Assembly: GCF_030372765.1 (NCBI RefSeq)
Contig: NZ_JAUCMW010000006.1
Coordinates: forward strand, 1-64,000
Direction of reading: 5' to 3'
Source of the DNA: Labilibaculum sp. K2S
GTDB taxonomy: Bacteria > Bacteroidota > Bacteroidia > Bacteroidales > Marinifilaceae
Length of the DNA stretch: 64,000 nt
Below the pieces are notes generated by a model, which searched no databases, had not been told where the DNA came from, and saw only the letters and a list, made by a program, of their open reading frames with translations. The translations under genes and the position numbers were made by a program. Shown here in pieces: positions 63,931-64,000 of the stretch (position 1 is the first letter of the stretch; each line of letters starts with the position of its first letter).

Positions 63931-64000
63931 ATGGCAATTGAAATAAAATTGGGCGAACGCATGGCAAAAGTTGAACTTTTAGCCGAAGAGGGAAATCAAA
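63931..64000 (+). CDS. biotin carboxyl carrier protein, N-terminus only (cut by window end)
   Basis: The frame starts MAIEIKLGERMAKVELLAEE and runs off the end of the window after about 23 codons. The opening resembles the N-terminal beta domain of the biotin carboxyl carrier proteins that follow AccC-like genes in Bacteroidota (a short strand, a conserved G, then a second strand with VELL). The biotinyl domain would lie beyond base 64000. It is cotranscribed with the biotin carboxylase. Confidence 0.65.
   Translation, partial: MAIEIKLGERMAKVELLAEEGNQ

Noticed and set aside
1..64000. CRISPR array, prophage, toxin-antitoxin or restriction system
   Set aside because: No regularly spaced repeats, phage structural genes, or recognisable defence genes were found on either strand.

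Overview
The window is a stretch of chromosome from a low-GC member of the Bacteroidota. The evidence is a SusC/SusD pair, a large secreted protein with a type IX secretion tail, the DUF4266/DUF3570 outer-membrane module, promoters of the Bacteroidota type (-7 element TAnnTTTG), and Bacteroidota-type versions of LepB, WbqC, PepD and full-length PurL. Na+-pumping decarboxylase genes, a citrate lyase and metal-export genes suggest an anaerobic or facultative, probably marine or sediment, fermenter of the Marinilabiliales/Marinifilaceae kind. That placement is inference; no 16S gene is present.

Layout. 1-1326: a possible insertion-sequence end, a broken gene, tRNA-Leu and a small HEAT-like protein. 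1507-4494: an operon for an exported thioredoxin, ApbE flavinyltransferase, DUF4266 lipoprotein and DUF3570 barrel. 4620-4824: two identical tRNA-Gly genes. 5020-7233: an S9 dipeptidyl peptidase. 7538-10745: thrS-infC-rpmI-rplT, with infC apparently starting at ATA. 10977-13886: dapB-lepB-wbqC. 13875-17444: NUDIX hydrolase, NlpC/P60 peptidase and a PgpH-type HD membrane protein. 17749-21911: a DPP III-like lipoprotein that has lost its zinc histidines, then a TonB receptor. 22156-26846: an orphan susCD pair. 27346-30981: PepD, a TSUP permease, an HD protein and a Bfd-like ferredoxin.

31024-38491 holds minus-strand carbon and energy genes. One unit is citrate lyase (citF and a fused citD-citE). 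A separate unit is mce-mmdA-oadG-BCCP-oadB, the Na+-translocating methylmalonyl-CoA decarboxylase of propionate formation; its beta subunit carries an unusual exported N-terminal domain. 39013-47433: purL, a small lipoprotein and a 1307-residue secreted beta-propeller/PKD protein. 47775-52495: a HTH regulator with a repeat-rich upstream region, then a GH15 hydrolase divergent from a trehalose-6-phosphate synthase/phosphatase. 52677-57894: nadB-nadC and a TPR-histidine kinase. 58000-61941: MntP, an FMN-binding protein and porin, and a divergent Cu/Zn-type export permease; the region between porin and permease holds strong palindromes. 62384-64000: a biotin carboxylase and the start of its carrier protein.

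The least ordinary items are the M49 pseudoenzyme, the beta-subunit fusion, the CitD-CitE fusion, the ATA start of infC, the palindromes between porin and permease, and several gene remnants or mobile-looking repeats between genes. No CRISPR array, phage, secondary-metabolite cluster or clear new defence system was seen.
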